Positions 32,920 to 45,186 are shown, counted from the stretch's first letter. The stretch is DNA of 64,000 bases from Sphingomonadaceae bacterium (GCA_025359445.1 JANYGB010000019.1:61478-125477), one strand, 5' to 3'. Program-made: numbers and translations. Notes: generated by a model not told the origin, from the sequence alone.

Positions 32920-33492
32920 ATGGTGGATATCGCGCGTATTACCGAACTTGTCGAACCAGAGGCTACGGCTTTGGGGTTCGATCTTGTGCGGGTAATCGTG
33001 TTCGGCAAAAGCGAGGTCGGCGACGAGGAAGTTACCCTGCAGATAATGGCCGAGCGCCCCGATACCGGGCAGCTGGTGATCGAAGATTGCGCCGCGCTGT
33101 CGCGCCGCGTCTCCGATGTGATGGACGCCTGCGAAGAAGCCGGTGAGGATCTGATCGAGGAGGCATACCGGCTTGAGGTCAGCTCGCCGGGGATCGATCG
33201 CCCGCTGACCCGCGAGAAAGATTTTACGACCTGGGCCGGGCACGAGGCGCGCATCGCGCTGAAGAACCCGGTCGCCGTCGACTCTGGGGCAAATCGCCGC
33301 GCCGTTCAGGGCGACCTGATCGGGATCGACGGCGATATCGTAACACTGAACGACAAGAAGTCGGGAATGGTCACTTTTCCGCTGTCCGACATTCATTCCG
33401 CCAAGCTGGTCTTGACCGATCGGCTGATTGCCGCCACCCGCCCGCTCGACACCGCTGGTGCCGACGAGATTCTCGAAGAACAGGAAGACTGA
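32920..33492 (+). CDS. rimP: Ribosome maturation factor RimP
   Basis: A 190-aa protein, MVDIARITELVEPEATALGFDLVRVIVFGK. It shows the RimP N-terminal domain and the second motif 'YRLEVSSPGIDRPLTREKDFTTWAGHEARI'. RimP assists assembly of the 30S head. It is the first gene of the rimP-nusA-ylxR-infB-rbfA operon, 2 bases before nusA. Confidence 0.95.
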   Translation: MVDIARITELVEPEATALGFDLVRVIVFGKSEVGDEEVTLQIMAERPDTGQLVIEDCAALSRRVSDVMDACEEAGEDLIEEAYRLEVSSPGIDRPLTREKDFTTWAGHEARIALKNPVAVDSGANRRAVQGDLIGIDGDIVTLNDKKSGMVTFPLSDIHSAKLVLTDRLIAATRPLDTAGADEILEEQED

Positions 33493-33494
33493 TA

Positions 33495-35135
33495 ATGGCC
33501 AGTCCGATTTCCGCCAACCGCGCCGAACTGCTGGCGATTGCAACTGCGGTCGCCACTGAAAAGATGATCGACAAGTCGATCGTCATCGAGGCGATGGAAG
33601 AAGCGATCCAGAAGTCTGCGCGCAACCGCTATGGTGCCGAAAACGACATCCGCGCCAAGCTTGATCCGCGCACTGGCGATCTGCGGCTGTGGCGCGTGGT
33701 CGAAGTGGTCGAGGAAGTCGAAGATTACTTCAAGCAGGTCGATCTCAAGGCCGCCGAAAAGCTTCAGGCCGACGCCAAGCTGGGCGATTTCATCGTCGAT
33801 CCGCTGCCCCCGGTCGATTTGGGGCGCATCGATGCGCAGTCGGCCAAGCAGGTGATCTTCCAGAAAGTCCGCGATGCCGAGCGTGACCGCCAGTTCGAGG
33901 AATTCAAGGACCGCGGCGGCGAAGTTGTGACCGGCGTGATCAAGTCGGTCGAATTCGGCCACGTGATCGTCAACCTCGGCCGCGCCGAGGGTGTGATCCG
34001 CCGCGACCAGCAGATCCCGCGCGAAGTTGCCCGGGTTGGCGAACGCGTCCGCGCGCTGATCCTCAAGGTCGAGCGCCAGAACCGCGGCCCGCAGATTTTC
34101 CTCAGCCGCGCGCACCCCGACTTCATGAAGAACCTGTTCGCGCAGGAAGTCCCCGAAATCTATGACGGGATCATCACCATCATGGCCGCCGCCCGCGATC
34201 CAGGTTCGCGCGCCAAGATCGGCGTGATCAGCCGCGATTCGAGCATCGACCCGGTCGGCGCCTGCGTCGGCATGAAGGGCAGCCGCGTCCAGGCGGTCGT
34301 GCAGGAAATGCAGGGCGAAAAGATCGACATCATTCCCTGGTCGGAAGACACCGCGACCTTCGTGGTCAACGCACTCCAGCCGGCCACGGTCAGCCGCGTG
34401 GTGATCGACGAGGAAGAAAACCGCATCGAAGTGGTGGTTCCCGATGATCAGCTCAGCCTCGCGATTGGCCGCCGCGGCCAGAACGTGCGGCTCGCCAGCC
34501 AACTGACCGGCAGCCAGATCGACATCTTGACCGAGGCCGAAAGTTCCGAGAAGCGCCAGCGCGAATTTGCCGAGCGTTCGAAGATGTTCGAAGAAGAACT
34601 CGACGTCGACGAAACGCTGTCGCAGTTGCTGGTCGCCGAAGGGTTCAGCGAGCTTGAGGAAGTCGCTTACATCGACGTTTCGGAACTCGCGAACATCGAA
34701 GGTTTCGACGATGAACTGGGCGAAGAGCTGCAAAGCCGCGCGCAGGAAGCGCTTGACCGGCGCGAAGAAGCGCACCGCGAACAGCGCCGTGCGCTGGGCG
34801 TCGAAGATGCCTTGGCCGAAATTCCGCATCTGACTGAAGCCATGCTGGTCACGCTGGGCAAAGCCAAGATATTGACCCTCGACGATCTTGCCGATCTCGC
34901 CACTGACGAGCTGATCGCCAAGAAGCGCATGGAACAGCGCCGCCGCGATGGCAGCGCCCCGCCGCGCCGCGAACGCACCGAAGACAAGGGCGGCGTGCTG
35001 GGCGACTTCAGCCTTTCGGAAGAGCAGGGCAACGAAATCATCATGGCCGCACGCGCACACTGGTTCGAAGACGAAGATAAAGTCGTCGCCGAACCGGCAG
35101 CAGAGGAGGCCGCCGATGCGGATTCCTCACAATGA
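33495..35135 (+). CDS. nusA: Transcription termination/antitermination protein NusA
   Basis: A 546-aa protein. The N-terminal RNA polymerase-binding domain starts 'ANRAELLAIATAVATEKMIDK', and is followed by S1 ('GEVVTGVIKSVEFGHVIVNLG'), two KH domains ('VGACVGMKGSRVQAVVQEM', 'LAIGRRGQNVRLASQLTG') and C-terminal helix-hairpin-helix repeats. The length is usual for alphaproteobacteria. The last 20 bases overlap ylxR. Confidence 0.97.
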   Translation: MASPISANRAELLAIATAVATEKMIDKSIVIEAMEEAIQKSARNRYGAENDIRAKLDPRTGDLRLWRVVEVVEEVEDYFKQVDLKAAEKLQADAKLGDFIVDPLPPVDLGRIDAQSAKQVIFQKVRDAERDRQFEEFKDRGGEVVTGVIKSVEFGHVIVNLGRAEGVIRRDQQIPREVARVGERVRALILKVERQNRGPQIFLSRAHPDFMKNLFAQEVPEIYDGIITIMAAARDPGSRAKIGVISRDSSIDPVGACVGMKGSRVQAVVQEMQGEKIDIIPWSEDTATFVVNALQPATVSRVVIDEEENRIEVVVPDDQLSLAIGRRGQNVRLASQLTGSQIDILTEAESSEKRQREFAERSKMFEEELDVDETLSQLLVAEGFSELEEVAYIDVSELANIEGFDDELGEELQSRAQEALDRREEAHREQRRALGVEDALAEIPHLTEAMLVTLGKAKILTLDDLADLATDELIAKKRMEQRRRDGSAPPRRERTEDKGGVLGDFSLSEEQGNEIIMAARAHWFEDEDKVVAEPAAEEAADADSSQ

Positions 35136-35898
35136 ACCGCTAGATCCCGGCACCTCTGCGGCTGCAAGGCCCACCATTCGCGGATCGGCCCCGGCTGATC
35201 CGGAGAGGAAGTGCGTCCTGTCGGGCGAGCACGGCACCCGCGACGATTTGCTGCGACTGGCGATTTCCCCTGACGGCGATGTTTTGCCCGATGCCTTGGC
35301 GCGCGCGCCGGGTCGGGGCGCGTGGATCGGTGTTTCGCGCTCCGAGCTGGAAACCGCGATCGCCAAGGGTAGGCTGAAGGGCGCGCTGGCCCGCGCGTTC
35401 AAGGGCGCTGCGCTGACCATTCCGGCCGATTTGCCCGAGCGCGCCGAAGCTGCGCTGCGCCGTGCATTCACTGACCGGCTGGGGCTCGAGATGAAAAGCG
35501 GACGGCTGCTAACCGGATCTGATCGGATTGCCGAGAATGCGCGGATGGGCAAGGTCACCTGGCTGGGCCATGCCGCCGATGCGGGCGAAGACGGCTCGCG
35601 CAAGCTCGATCAAGCCTGGCGCGTCGGACGCGAAGAAGAAGGGTCCGGACTGCACGGCATCACCTTGCCACTGGACCGGGCGGCGCTGTCTGTGGCATTG
35701 GGCCGCGATAACGTCGTCCATTTGGCGCTGACTGACCGCGAAGCCGCAGCGCGCCTCGAACTTCCGCTCCGGCGGTTGCTGCGCTTTTTGGGCCTTAACG
35801 GACCGGCGCAAGATCAACCGAACGAACATGGAATGGGCGCGAACCCGGCCGAACCGGCTGCATCTGCGCCTGCGACGAATTTAGATTTGAAGGACTAG
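35116..35898 (+). CDS. ylxR: YlxR-domain (DUF448) RNA-binding protein, long form
   Basis: A 260-aa protein starting MRIPHNEPLDPGTSAAARPT, with AGGAGG 8 bases upstream and inside nusA. The YlxR/DUF448 domain (about residues 28-100) has 'PERKCVLSGEHGTRDDLLRLAISPDGDVLPDALARAPGRGAWIGVSR', where 'RGAWI' is the diagnostic motif. A second domain of L7Ae-like type and a disordered tail follow, as in alphaproteobacterial homologues. The track's earlier start is out of frame with homology. Confidence 0.9.
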   Translation: MRIPHNEPLDPGTSAAARPTIRGSAPADPERKCVLSGEHGTRDDLLRLAISPDGDVLPDALARAPGRGAWIGVSRSELETAIAKGRLKGALARAFKGAALTIPADLPERAEAALRRAFTDRLGLEMKSGRLLTGSDRIAENARMGKVTWLGHAADAGEDGSRKLDQAWRVGREEEGSGLHGITLPLDRAALSVALGRDNVVHLALTDREAAARLELPLRRLLRFLGLNGPAQDQPNEHGMGANPAEPAASAPATNLDLKD

Positions 35899-35905
35899 AT
35901 TGAAC

Positions 35906-38446
<2,541 letters not shown>

Positions 38447-38480
38447 GGGCCGTTCGCCGCTCAGCGCTGCCGCAGGTTTG

Positions 38481-38873
38481 ATGGCCAACACACCAGCCAC
38501 CCCCGAAGGTCGCTCGGTCCGCCTGCTCAAGGTGGGTGAGCAGGTGCGTCATGTGATGTCCGAGTTGCTCGCGCGGCAGGTGGTGCATGACGCAGTGCTG
38601 ACCGCGCGGACGGTCAGCGTCACCGAGGTGCGGATGTCGCCGGATCTGCGCCACGCCACGGTGTTCGTGAAGCCACTGCTCGGCACGGACGAGGAGATCG
38701 TGCTCAAGGCGCTGCGCACCAACACCGCCTATTTCCAAAAGGAAGTGGCTGGGCGGCTCAAACTGCGGTTTGCCGCTAAGCTCAAGTTCCTTGGTGACGA
38801 AAGCTTCGACGAGGCGAGCCGGATCGAGGCACTGCTCGCCAACCCCAAAGTCCAGCGCGACCTTGAAGATTAA
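38481..38873 (+). CDS. rbfA: 30S ribosome-binding factor RbfA
   Basis: A 130-aa KH-fold protein, [30 protein letters not shown]. Other conserved parts are '[19 protein letters not shown]' and '[25 protein letters not shown]'. It is needed for late 16S processing and cold growth. It ends the nusA operon; the 3' end overlaps the convergent yceI remnant by 4 bases. Confidence 0.96.
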   Translation: MANTPATPEGRSVRLLKVGEQVRHVMSELLARQVVHDAVLTARTVSVTEVRMSPDLRHATVFVKPLLGTDEEIVLKALRTNTAYFQKEVAGRLKLRFAAKLKFLGDESFDEASRIEALLANPKVQRDLED

Positions 38874-39377
38874 CCCGGCATCAGCCGCGCATCGATCGTG
38901 ATCGCCACGGTCTTGCCCACCACCACCGAATAAGCGGTCATTCCAAAGTCGCGGCGGTTGATGCTGGTGTGCGCGGTCAGCACGATCGGATCGCGGCCGG
39001 TTGCGCGCGCCGGGGGAGCATCGAAAGTCACCGCCAGGGTTTCGGGACGGGTTATCCCGCGGGTCGTGATAATTCCTTCGACCACAGCGGTAGTCGGCCC
39101 CGACATGACCATCCGGTGACCGGAAAAACGCACCACCGGATACTGTTCGACCGCGAAGAAATCCTTGCCCCGCAGATACTTGGTATCGCTGGCGCTGCCC
39201 CCGCTCAGCGCACTTGCAGCAAGTTCGACGTCCAGGTCGATCGCATCGAGCCGCGCCGGATTGAGCCGGATACTGCCGCGCATTTGCGGAAAGCTGACCG
39301 TCCAGCCAATAGTGATACGCCGGCCCGGGCGCAGCAGCGAGCAACAGCAAGGCAGCGATGGCAAGCAGTCTTGGCAT
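38870..39377 (-). pseudogene. YceI-family periplasmic protein, N-terminal frameshift/deletion
   Basis: Two frames are needed to rebuild a YceI lipocalin-like protein. Frame A begins at ATG 39377 with a normal signal peptide (MPRLLAIAALLLLAAAPG) but runs into unrelated sequence after about residue 26. Frame B, from about 39330 downwards, encodes the family body, 'VSFPQMRGSIRLNPARLDAIDLDVELAA' then 'GITRPETLAVTFDA' and 'INRRDFGMTAYSVVVGKTVAI', but has only a TTG start and no signal peptide. The first beta strands of the barrel seem to be missing, so a small deletion that shifts the frame is the simplest explanation. A sequencing error is possible. Confidence 0.68.
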
Positions 39378-39459
39378 GGTCCTTCGAAGGGTGCCGCGCC
39401 ACCCGAACCCTGTCAATCACTCTGGCGCTTTTGGCGCGGCACCCTATGTGAGTTCAGGG

Positions 39460-40044
39460 ATGGCCAAGCTTTATTTCTACTACGCCAGCATGAACGCGGG
39501 CAAATCGACCACGCTGTTGCAGGCGAATTTCAATTATCACGAACGCGGCATGGCAACGATGCTGTGGACCGCGCAGCTGGACGATCGCGGCGGCGAAAAG
39601 GCGATCGAAAGCCGGATCGGGCTGCATTCGCAGGCACACCGCTTTGCCGGGGACACCGATCTCTACGAACGGGTCATGGCGTCGCACAAGGTGGAACCGC
39701 TGGCCTGCGTGATGGTCGATGAAGCGCAGTTTCTAACCGAGCCGCAAGTCTGGCAGCTCGCCCGGCTGGCCGACCAGAGCGGCATCCCGGTGCTATGTTA
39801 TGGCCTGCGCACCGACTTTCAGGGCGAACTGTTCCCCGGGGCCAAGCTGCTGCTGGGCATCGCGGACTCGCTGGTCGAGCTCAAAGCCGTCTGCCACTGC
39901 GGCCGCAAATCGAGCATGAACCTGCGGGTCGACGAAAGCGGCGCGGCGGTGTGCCAAGGCGCGCAGACCGAGATCGGCGGCAACGACCGCTATGTCGCAT
40001 TGTGCCGCAAACATTTCGCCGAAGCATTGGGGTGGTGGCAGTGA
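39460..40044 (+). CDS. tdk: Thymidine kinase
   Basis: A 194-aa type II thymidine kinase, MAKLYFYYASMNAGKSTTLL (P-loop). The Walker B motif is 'CVMVDEAQFL', the lasso region 'GLRTDFQGELFPGAKLLLGIADSLVELKAVC' and structural zinc ligands lie in 'CHCGRKS' and later Cys/His. It phosphorylates thymidine for salvage. The stop overlaps the GNAT gene start. Confidence 0.95.
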   Translation: MAKLYFYYASMNAGKSTTLLQANFNYHERGMATMLWTAQLDDRGGEKAIESRIGLHSQAHRFAGDTDLYERVMASHKVEPLACVMVDEAQFLTEPQVWQLARLADQSGIPVLCYGLRTDFQGELFPGAKLLLGIADSLVELKAVCHCGRKSSMNLRVDESGAAVCQGAQTEIGGNDRYVALCRKHFAEALGWWQ

Positions 40045-40595
40045 AGCCTGACCCGCTGGGCCTGTCAGCGATGCTCGAAGCGGGCGAGCTGCGGCTCGAA
40101 CCGCTTGAGGAACGCCACCGCGAAGACTTGCGCGCGGCCTGCGCCGAGGACACGGAGATATGGCAGATGTACGGCCTGTCGTACGATCCGGATCATTTCG
40201 ACGACAGTTTCGATGGCTTGATCGCCATGCCAGAACGCTTGCCATTTGCCTTGGTGGTTGGTGGCGAGCTTGCCGGGATGACCGCATGGATCAATCCCGA
40301 CGCGCGCCACCGCTCGGCCGAGATCGGCAACACTTACCTGCGCCCGAAATTTCGCGGCGGCGCGGTTAACGGGCCGCTCAAGCAGCTGATGCTGCGCCAC
40401 GGCTTTGCCTGCGGGCTTAACCGGATGTTCTTTTCGGTCGACACGCGCAACCAGCGCTCGCAAGCGGCGTGCCGCAAGATCGGCGCGTCATTCGAAGGCG
40501 TGTTGCGCAATCACATGATTACCTGGACCGGTTATGAGCGCGATTCTGCGATCTTTTCGGTGGTCGAACGCGACCGGGAGCTATTGGGACTATGA
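40041..40595 (+). CDS. GNAT acetyltransferase, RimJ/RimL-like
   Basis: A 184-aa protein starting with a GTG that overlaps the tdk stop by 4 bases (GTGA). The N-terminal strand 'LRLEPLEERHREDLRAAC' and the acetyl-CoA region 'EIGNTYLRPKFRGGAVNGPLKQLMLRHGF' with 'VDTRNQRSQAACRKIGASFEGVLRNH' are typical of the RimJ/RimL group. The acceptor is unknown. It overlaps the M50 protease gene by 4 bases. Confidence 0.9.
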   Translation: MKPDPLGLSAMLEAGELRLEPLEERHREDLRAACAEDTEIWQMYGLSYDPDHFDDSFDGLIAMPERLPFALVVGGELAGMTAWINPDARHRSAEIGNTYLRPKFRGGAVNGPLKQLMLRHGFACGLNRMFFSVDTRNQRSQAACRKIGASFEGVLRNHMITWTGYERDSAIFSVVERDRELLGL

Positions 40596-41314
40596 GCGAT
40601 ACCATCATTCAGGCTGCGGCGCTGATCTTGCCGTTGATCTTCGCAATCGTATTTCACGAAGTTGCACACGGCCTGATGGCGCGGCAGCTCGGCGATCCGA
40701 CCGCAGCGGAACAGGGGCGGCTCAGCCTCAACCCGATCAAGCACGTCGATCCGGTCGGTACGGTGTTCCTGCCAGGATTGCTCGCGCTGTTCCACTTGCC
40801 GGTGTTCGGCTGGGCCAAGCCGGTGCCGGTGGTGGCCTCACGCCTGCGCCATCCGCGCCGCGACATGATGCTGGTCGGAGCGGCCGGACCGGGATCGAAC
40901 CTGATCATGGCGGCGATTGCTGCGGTGGTGTTTGGGATGATGCTCCCATCCGGCTTACCGCAAGGGCTCAGACTAGACGAGCTGCTAACGTCCATACAAA
41001 CCCAGTCATTCTTTGTATTTTTCTTCGCGCTGACCGTTTTCCTGTTTATTCAGATCAACGTCTATCTCGCGCTGTTCAACCTCCTGCCGATCCCGCCGTT
41101 CGATGGTTCGCACATTGTCGAGGGCTTGCTGCCCGAGCGGATGGCGCAAAGCTATGCCAAGTTCCGCGCTGTCGGCATGCTGATCCCAATCTTCCTGATC
41201 ATTGTGCTGCCCTACCTGATCCCCGGGTTCAGCGTGACGAAGTACCTGGTCGCCCCGGTCGAATGGGTGATCGGCTGGTACGCCAAGCTCGCGGCGCTTG
41301 TCGCCGGGGTTTAG
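40592..41314 (+). CDS. Site-2 protease family (M50) membrane metalloprotease
   Basis: A 240-aa membrane protein. The zinc motif HEVAH is in the first helix ('FAIVFHEVAHGLMARQLGDP') and the third ligand region 'LLPIPPFDGSHIVEGLLP' matches the family's DG motif. Five or six membrane segments are visible. This is the compact, PDZ-less type common in bacteria and unlike RseP. Substrate unknown. It is followed 4 bases later by truB. Confidence 0.92.
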   Translation: MSDTIIQAAALILPLIFAIVFHEVAHGLMARQLGDPTAAEQGRLSLNPIKHVDPVGTVFLPGLLALFHLPVFGWAKPVPVVASRLRHPRRDMMLVGAAGPGSNLIMAAIAAVVFGMMLPSGLPQGLRLDELLTSIQTQSFFVFFFALTVFLFIQINVYLALFNLLPIPPFDGSHIVEGLLPERMAQSYAKFRAVGMLIPIFLIIVLPYLIPGFSVTKYLVAPVEWVIGWYAKLAALVAGV

Positions 41315-41318
41315 CTTT

Positions 41319-42272
41319 ATGCCGCACGGCTGGATCATCTTAGACAAGCCGCTAGGGCTTGGCAGCACGCAGGCGGTGGCGGCGGTCAAGCGCAACTTGC
41401 GCGAGGCGGGCCTCGGCAAGGTCAAGGTCGGGCACGGCGGCACGCTCGATCCACTTGCCACGGGTGTGCTGCCGATTGCGCTGGGCGAGGCAACCAAACT
41501 TGCGGGGCGGATGCTCGATGCGAGCAAGGTCTATGAATTCACCGTGGCGTTCGGTGCCGAGACTGACACTCTCGACTTGGAGGGCAACTTGATTGCCCAG
41601 AGTGACGTAAGGCCGACGGTGGCGCAAGTTGAGGCGGTGTTGCCGCGTTTTACCGGTCCGATCGAACAAGTGCCGCCGGCCTATTCCGCGCTCAAGGTGG
41701 GCGGTGAGCGGGCTTATGACTTGGCGCGGGCAGGAGAGGAGGTGGAGCTTAAACCGCGCAGTGTCACTGTCCACCAACTAACCCCCGTTCGTGTCGAGCG
41801 TAGTCGAGAAGCCTGCGCAGGTGTCTCGACTACGCTCGACACGAACGGATGGTTGGATGAATTATCATTTGAAGTGCACGTCTCCAAAGGCACCTATATC
41901 CGCAGCCTTGCGCGCGATATCGCGCTGGCGCTCGGCACGCGCGGCCACGTTATCATGCTGCGCCGCTTGTCTGCCGGACCGTTCACCGAAAATCAGGCGA
42001 TTTCGCTGGACAAATTGAACGCGGTGGGTAAGGGCGCGCCACTTGAGAACGTACTCTTGCCGCTGGAGGCAGGGCTGGTCGACATCCCGGCTCTTGACCT
42101 CGGTCCGGAACAGGCAAGCATGGTCCGACAGGGCCGGGTTCTATCCGGACTGCCCCAACACGATGGGCTATTCTGGGCGCGAAGCGGGAGCAATCCCGTC
42201 GCACTCGTGGAGCTTTCGGGCGGAGACGCCCGGGTCGTGCGGGGGTTCAACCTTCCCGATGTCGCGGAGTAA
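41319..42272 (+). CDS. truB: tRNA pseudouridine-55 synthase TruB with palindrome-encoded insert
   Basis: A 317-aa protein, [20 protein letters not shown]. The catalytic Asp is in '[23 protein letters not shown]'. Family motifs '[26 protein letters not shown]' and '[23 protein letters not shown]' are present. Between them, residues about 156-177 ('[20 protein letters not shown]') are translated from a 64-bp perfect inverted repeat and have no counterpart in ordinary TruB, where this loop is about 20 residues shorter. The frame stays open, so the enzyme is probably functional because the insert falls in a loop. It makes psi55 in the T loop of tRNAs. Confidence 0.95.
   Translation: MPHGWIILDKPLGLGSTQAVAAVKRNLREAGLGKVKVGHGGTLDPLATGVLPIALGEATKLAGRMLDASKVYEFTVAFGAETDTLDLEGNLIAQSDVRPTVAQVEAVLPRFTGPIEQVPPAYSALKVGGERAYDLARAGEEVELKPRSVTVHQLTPVRVERSREACAGVSTTLDTNGWLDELSFEVHVSKGTYIRSLARDIALALGTRGHVIMLRRLSAGPFTENQAISLDKLNAVGKGAPLENVLLPLEAGLVDIPALDLGPEQASMVRQGRVLSGLPQHDGLFWARSGSNPVALVELSGGDARVVRGFNLPDVAE
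41785..41848. repeat. 64-bp perfect palindrome inside truB
   Basis: Two 25-base arms (41785-41809 and 41824-41848) are exact reverse complements. They surround a 14-base loop that itself holds CCTGCGCAGG. The ends read CCGTTCGTGTCGAGCG...ACGAACGG, the same core as the intergenic repeat at 11870-12020. It is a REP/MITE-like unit inserted in coding sequence. Confidence 0.93.
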
Positions 42273-42277
42273 ATAAC

Positions 42278-42547
42278 ATGTCGGTATCTGCCGAAAAGAA
42301 AGCCGAAATCATCGCGGACAACGGCCGCGGTAAGGGTGATACGGGTTCGCCCGAAGTCCAGGTCGCGATCCTGACCAGCCGCATCAACACGCTGCAGGGT
42401 CACTTCAAGGATCACCACAAAGACAACCACTCGCGCCGGGGCCTGCTGACCATGGTCAACAAGCGTCGCAGCCTGCTTGATTATCTCAAGCGCAAGGACG
42501 TTGCCCGGTATAATTCGCTGATCCAGAAGCTGGGCCTGCGCAAGTAA
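42278..42547 (+). CDS. rpsO: 30S ribosomal protein S15
   Basis: An 89-aa protein, [32 protein letters not shown]. The conserved core '[40 protein letters not shown]' is complete. It binds 16S rRNA helices 20-22. It lies 5 bases after truB, in the usual truB-rpsO-pnp order. Confidence 0.98.
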   Translation: MSVSAEKKAEIIADNGRGKGDTGSPEVQVAILTSRINTLQGHFKDHHKDNHSRRGLLTMVNKRRSLLDYLKRKDVARYNSLIQKLGLRK

Positions 42548-42557
42548 CGTGATGCTT

Positions 42558-42580
42558 CGGCCCGCCTTGGCGGGCCGTTT
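42558..42580 (+). terminator. Terminator-like hairpin after rpsO
   Basis: CGGCCCGCC-tt-GGCGGGCCG followed by TTT lies 10 bases after the rpsO stop. The short T-run may allow read-through into pnp. Confidence 0.75.
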
Positions 42581-42593
42581 AGCATCGCGTCAT

Positions 42594-42630
42594 CCCCGCG
42601 CAGGCGGGGATCCCGGGCCTCTAGGCCCGG
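42594..42630. repeat. REP-like double palindrome between rpsO and pnp
   Basis: CCCCGC-gcag-GCGGGG is followed by CCGGGCCT-ct-AGGCCCGG. 'CATCCCCGCGCAGGCGGGGAT' belongs to a widespread alphaproteobacterial repeat type; a relative lies at 54426-54455. Confidence 0.75.
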
Positions 42631-42646
42631 CTTAGTTGCCAGAGTT

Positions 42647-42792
42647 CTCCGCCTTCGCGGAGACTCGGGAAATCGGTTACCTTCACAATTCGGTGGAGGG
42701 GCCTGAGGCTAAGGCCTCACACCGGACCGGGACGGAAACCCGGCAGTAAAACCCGCTGCGCAATTGGGCCGGTGGGCTGAAGGAATACCCAA
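42647..42792 (+). promoter_or_regulatory. Structured leader of pnp
   Basis: The 5' region of pnp can form several stems: CTCCGCCTTCGCGGAG at 42647-42662, then TGAGGCTAAGGCCTCA and CCGGACCGGGACGGAAACCCGG. PNPase mRNA leaders are commonly cleaved by RNase III for autoregulation in enterobacteria; whether this leader works the same way is inference. Confidence 0.45.
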
Positions 42793-45120
42793 ATGTTCGA
42801 CGTTAAAACTGTATCGATGGAATGGGGCGGTAAGACCCTCACTCTGGAAACCGGCCGCATTGCCCGCCAGGCTGATGGCGCGGTGCTGGCCACTTATGGC
42901 GAAACCGTGGTGCTGTGCGCCGTGACCGCCGCCAAGTCGGTCAAGGAAGGGCAGGACTTCTTCCCGCTCACCGTCCACTATCAGGAAAAGTTCTTCGCTG
43001 CCGGGCGCATCCCGGGCGGCTTCTTCAAGCGTGAACGCGGCGCGACCGAAAAGGAAACGCTGGTATCGCGGCTGATCGATCGCCCGGTGCGGCCGCTGTT
43101 CCCCGAAGGCTTCTACAACGAAATCAACGTCATCGCCCATGTGCTGAGCTATGACGGTGAAGTCGAACCCGACGTGCTGGCGATGATCGCTGCTTCGGCT
43201 GCGCTGACTATCTCTGGCGTGCCGTTCATGGGCCCGATCGGCGCTGCCCGCGTCGGTTATGTCGACGGCGAATACACCCTTAACCCGCGTCAGGACGAAG
43301 CTGCCAATGGCCAGCTCGACCTGATCGTCGCCGCCACCGGCAATGCCGTGATGATGGTTGAATCGGAAGCCAAGGAGCTTTCGGAAGAAATCATGCTCGG
43401 CGCGGTGATCTTTGCACACGACGAGATCAAGAAGGTCGTCAATCTGATCATCGATCTGGCTGAAAAGGCTGCCAAGGATCCTTGGGATGTCGCCGTATCG
43501 GACAATACGGCAATGAAGGACGAGCTCAAGAAGCTGGTCGGCAAGGACATTGCTGCGGCTTACAAGCTGACCGACAAGTCGGAACGCTCCAATGCGCTCA
43601 ACCTCGCCCGCGCCGCCGGCAAGGCCGCCTTCGCGGGCAAAGATGGCCAGACCCAGATGGCCGCCGGCAAGGTGGTCAAGAAGCTCGAAGCCGAAATCGT
43701 GCGCGGGGCCATCCTCAAGGACGGCCAGCGGATCGACGGGCGCAAGACCGATCAGGTCCGTCCGATCGAGGCAATTGTCGGCTTCCTGCCGCGCACCCAC
43801 GGTTCATCGTTGTTCACCCGCGGTGAAACGCAGGCGATCTGCACCACCACGCTGGGCACGCGTGAATCTGAGCAGATGATCGACGGGCTCGAAGGCCTGA
43901 CGTACTCGAACTTCATGCTGCATTATAACTTCCCGCCCTATTCGGTTGGCGAAGTTGGCCGCTTCGGCGCTCCCTCGCGCCGCGACACCGGTCACGGCAA
44001 GCTCGCCTGGCGCGCGCTGCGCGCAGTTCTGCCGACCAAGGAAGACTTCCCTTACACGATCCGCGTGGTCTCGGACATTACCGAGTCCAACGGCTCCAGC
44101 TCGATGGCCACCGTCTGCGGCGGTTCACTGTCGATGATGGACGCCGGCGTGCCGATCACGCGCCCGGTTTCGGGTATCGCGATGGGGCTGATCCTCGAAG
44201 GCGACAAGTTCTCGGTGCTGTCCGACATTCTGGGCGATGAAGATCACCTCGGCGATATGGACTTCAAGGTGGCCGGGACCAGCGAAGGCATCACCACGAT
44301 GCAGATGGACATCAAGATCGCGGGCATCACGCGCGAGATCTTCGAAGCCGCGCTGCATCAGGCCAAGGCCGGCCGCGCCCACATCCTGGGTGAAATGACC
44401 AAGGCGCTGGGTTCGGCCCGCACCGAGCTGTCGGACTATGCGCCGCGCATCGAAAGCCTGCAGATCGACAAGTCGAAGATCCGTGAAGTGATCGGTACCG
44501 GCGGCAAGGTAATCCGCGAGATCGTCGCCGAAACCGGCGCCAAGGTCGACATTGACGATGAAGGCCTGATCAAGATCAGCTCGTCCGATCCCGCGCAGAT
44601 CGAGGCCGCCAAGGCCTGGATCCTCGGCATTGTGGAAGAGGCTGAAGTCGGCAAGGTCTACGACGGCAAGGTTGTCACAATCGTCGATTTCGGCGCATTC
44701 GTAAACTTCATGGGCGGCAAGGACGGCCTGGTCCACGTTTCGGAAATGCGCAACGAGCGCGTCGAGAAGCCAACCGACGTCGTTTCGGAAGGTCTGGCGG
44801 TCAAGGTCAAGGTCCTCGAAATCGATCAGCGTGGCAAGGTCCGCTTGTCGATGCGGGTGGTCGATCAGGAAACCGGTGCTGAGCTCGAAGATACCCGTCC
44901 GGCGCGCGAACCGCGTGCTGGCGGCGGCGACCGTCCCGGCGGTGATCGCGGCGATCGCCGTGGTCCGCGTTCAGGCGGCGGCGGTGATCGCGGCCCGCGC
45001 CGTGATGGCGGCGGTGATCGTGGTCCGCGCTCAGGCGGCGGTGATCGCGGTCCGCGTCCTGACCGTGACGAAGGCCCCGCGCCCGATCACGTTCCGGCGT
45101 TCCTCAAGAACGACGATTGA
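42793..45120 (+). CDS. pnp: Polyribonucleotide nucleotidyltransferase (PNPase)
   Basis: A 775-aa protein, [31 protein letters not shown]. Two RNase PH domains are visible, the second with '[17 protein letters not shown]' and '[19 protein letters not shown]'. They are followed by KH ('[27 protein letters not shown]') and S1 ('[33 protein letters not shown]'). The tail carries RGG-like repeats ('[16 protein letters not shown]') over about 60 residues, so it is longer than E. coli PNPase (711 aa). It degrades RNA from the 3' end using phosphate. GAAGGAA precedes the ATG. Confidence 0.97.
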   Translation: MFDVKTVSMEWGGKTLTLETGRIARQADGAVLATYGETVVLCAVTAAKSVKEGQDFFPLTVHYQEKFFAAGRIPGGFFKRERGATEKETLVSRLIDRPVRPLFPEGFYNEINVIAHVLSYDGEVEPDVLAMIAASAALTISGVPFMGPIGAARVGYVDGEYTLNPRQDEAANGQLDLIVAATGNAVMMVESEAKELSEEIMLGAVIFAHDEIKKVVNLIIDLAEKAAKDPWDVAVSDNTAMKDELKKLVGKDIAAAYKLTDKSERSNALNLARAAGKAAFAGKDGQTQMAAGKVVKKLEAEIVRGAILKDGQRIDGRKTDQVRPIEAIVGFLPRTHGSSLFTRGETQAICTTTLGTRESEQMIDGLEGLTYSNFMLHYNFPPYSVGEVGRFGAPSRRDTGHGKLAWRALRAVLPTKEDFPYTIRVVSDITESNGSSSMATVCGGSLSMMDAGVPITRPVSGIAMGLILEGDKFSVLSDILGDEDHLGDMDFKVAGTSEGITTMQMDIKIAGITREIFEAALHQAKAGRAHILGEMTKALGSARTELSDYAPRIESLQIDKSKIREVIGTGGKVIREIVAETGAKVDIDDEGLIKISSSDPAQIEAAKAWILGIVEEAEVGKVYDGKVVTIVDFGAFVNFMGGKDGLVHVSEMRNERVEKPTDVVSEGLAVKVKVLEIDQRGKVRLSMRVVDQETGAELEDTRPAREPRAGGGDRPGGDRGDRRGPRSGGGGDRGPRRDGGGDRGPRSGGGDRGPRPDRDEGPAPDHVPAFLKNDD

Positions 45121-45133
45121 ATGACCTACTGAT

Positions 45134-45178
45134 CCTCCCCGAGCTAGCTCGGGGAGGTGTCAGCCCGTGAGGGCTGAC
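45134..45178. repeat. Palindrome pair after pnp
   Basis: CCTCCCCGAG-CTAGCTCGGGGAGG is a perfect 24-base palindrome (45134-45157) and is followed by GTCAGCCC-gtga-GGGCTGAC (45159-45178). This combination is a known style of sphingomonad intergenic repeat. It lies just before the pnp terminator. Confidence 0.8.
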
Positions 45179-45186
45179 GGAGGGGC

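Noticed and set aside
33393-35060. 555-aa minus-strand ORF antisense to nusA
   Set aside because: Shadow of nusA with composition typical of antisense reading in GC-rich DNA and no domain-like motif.
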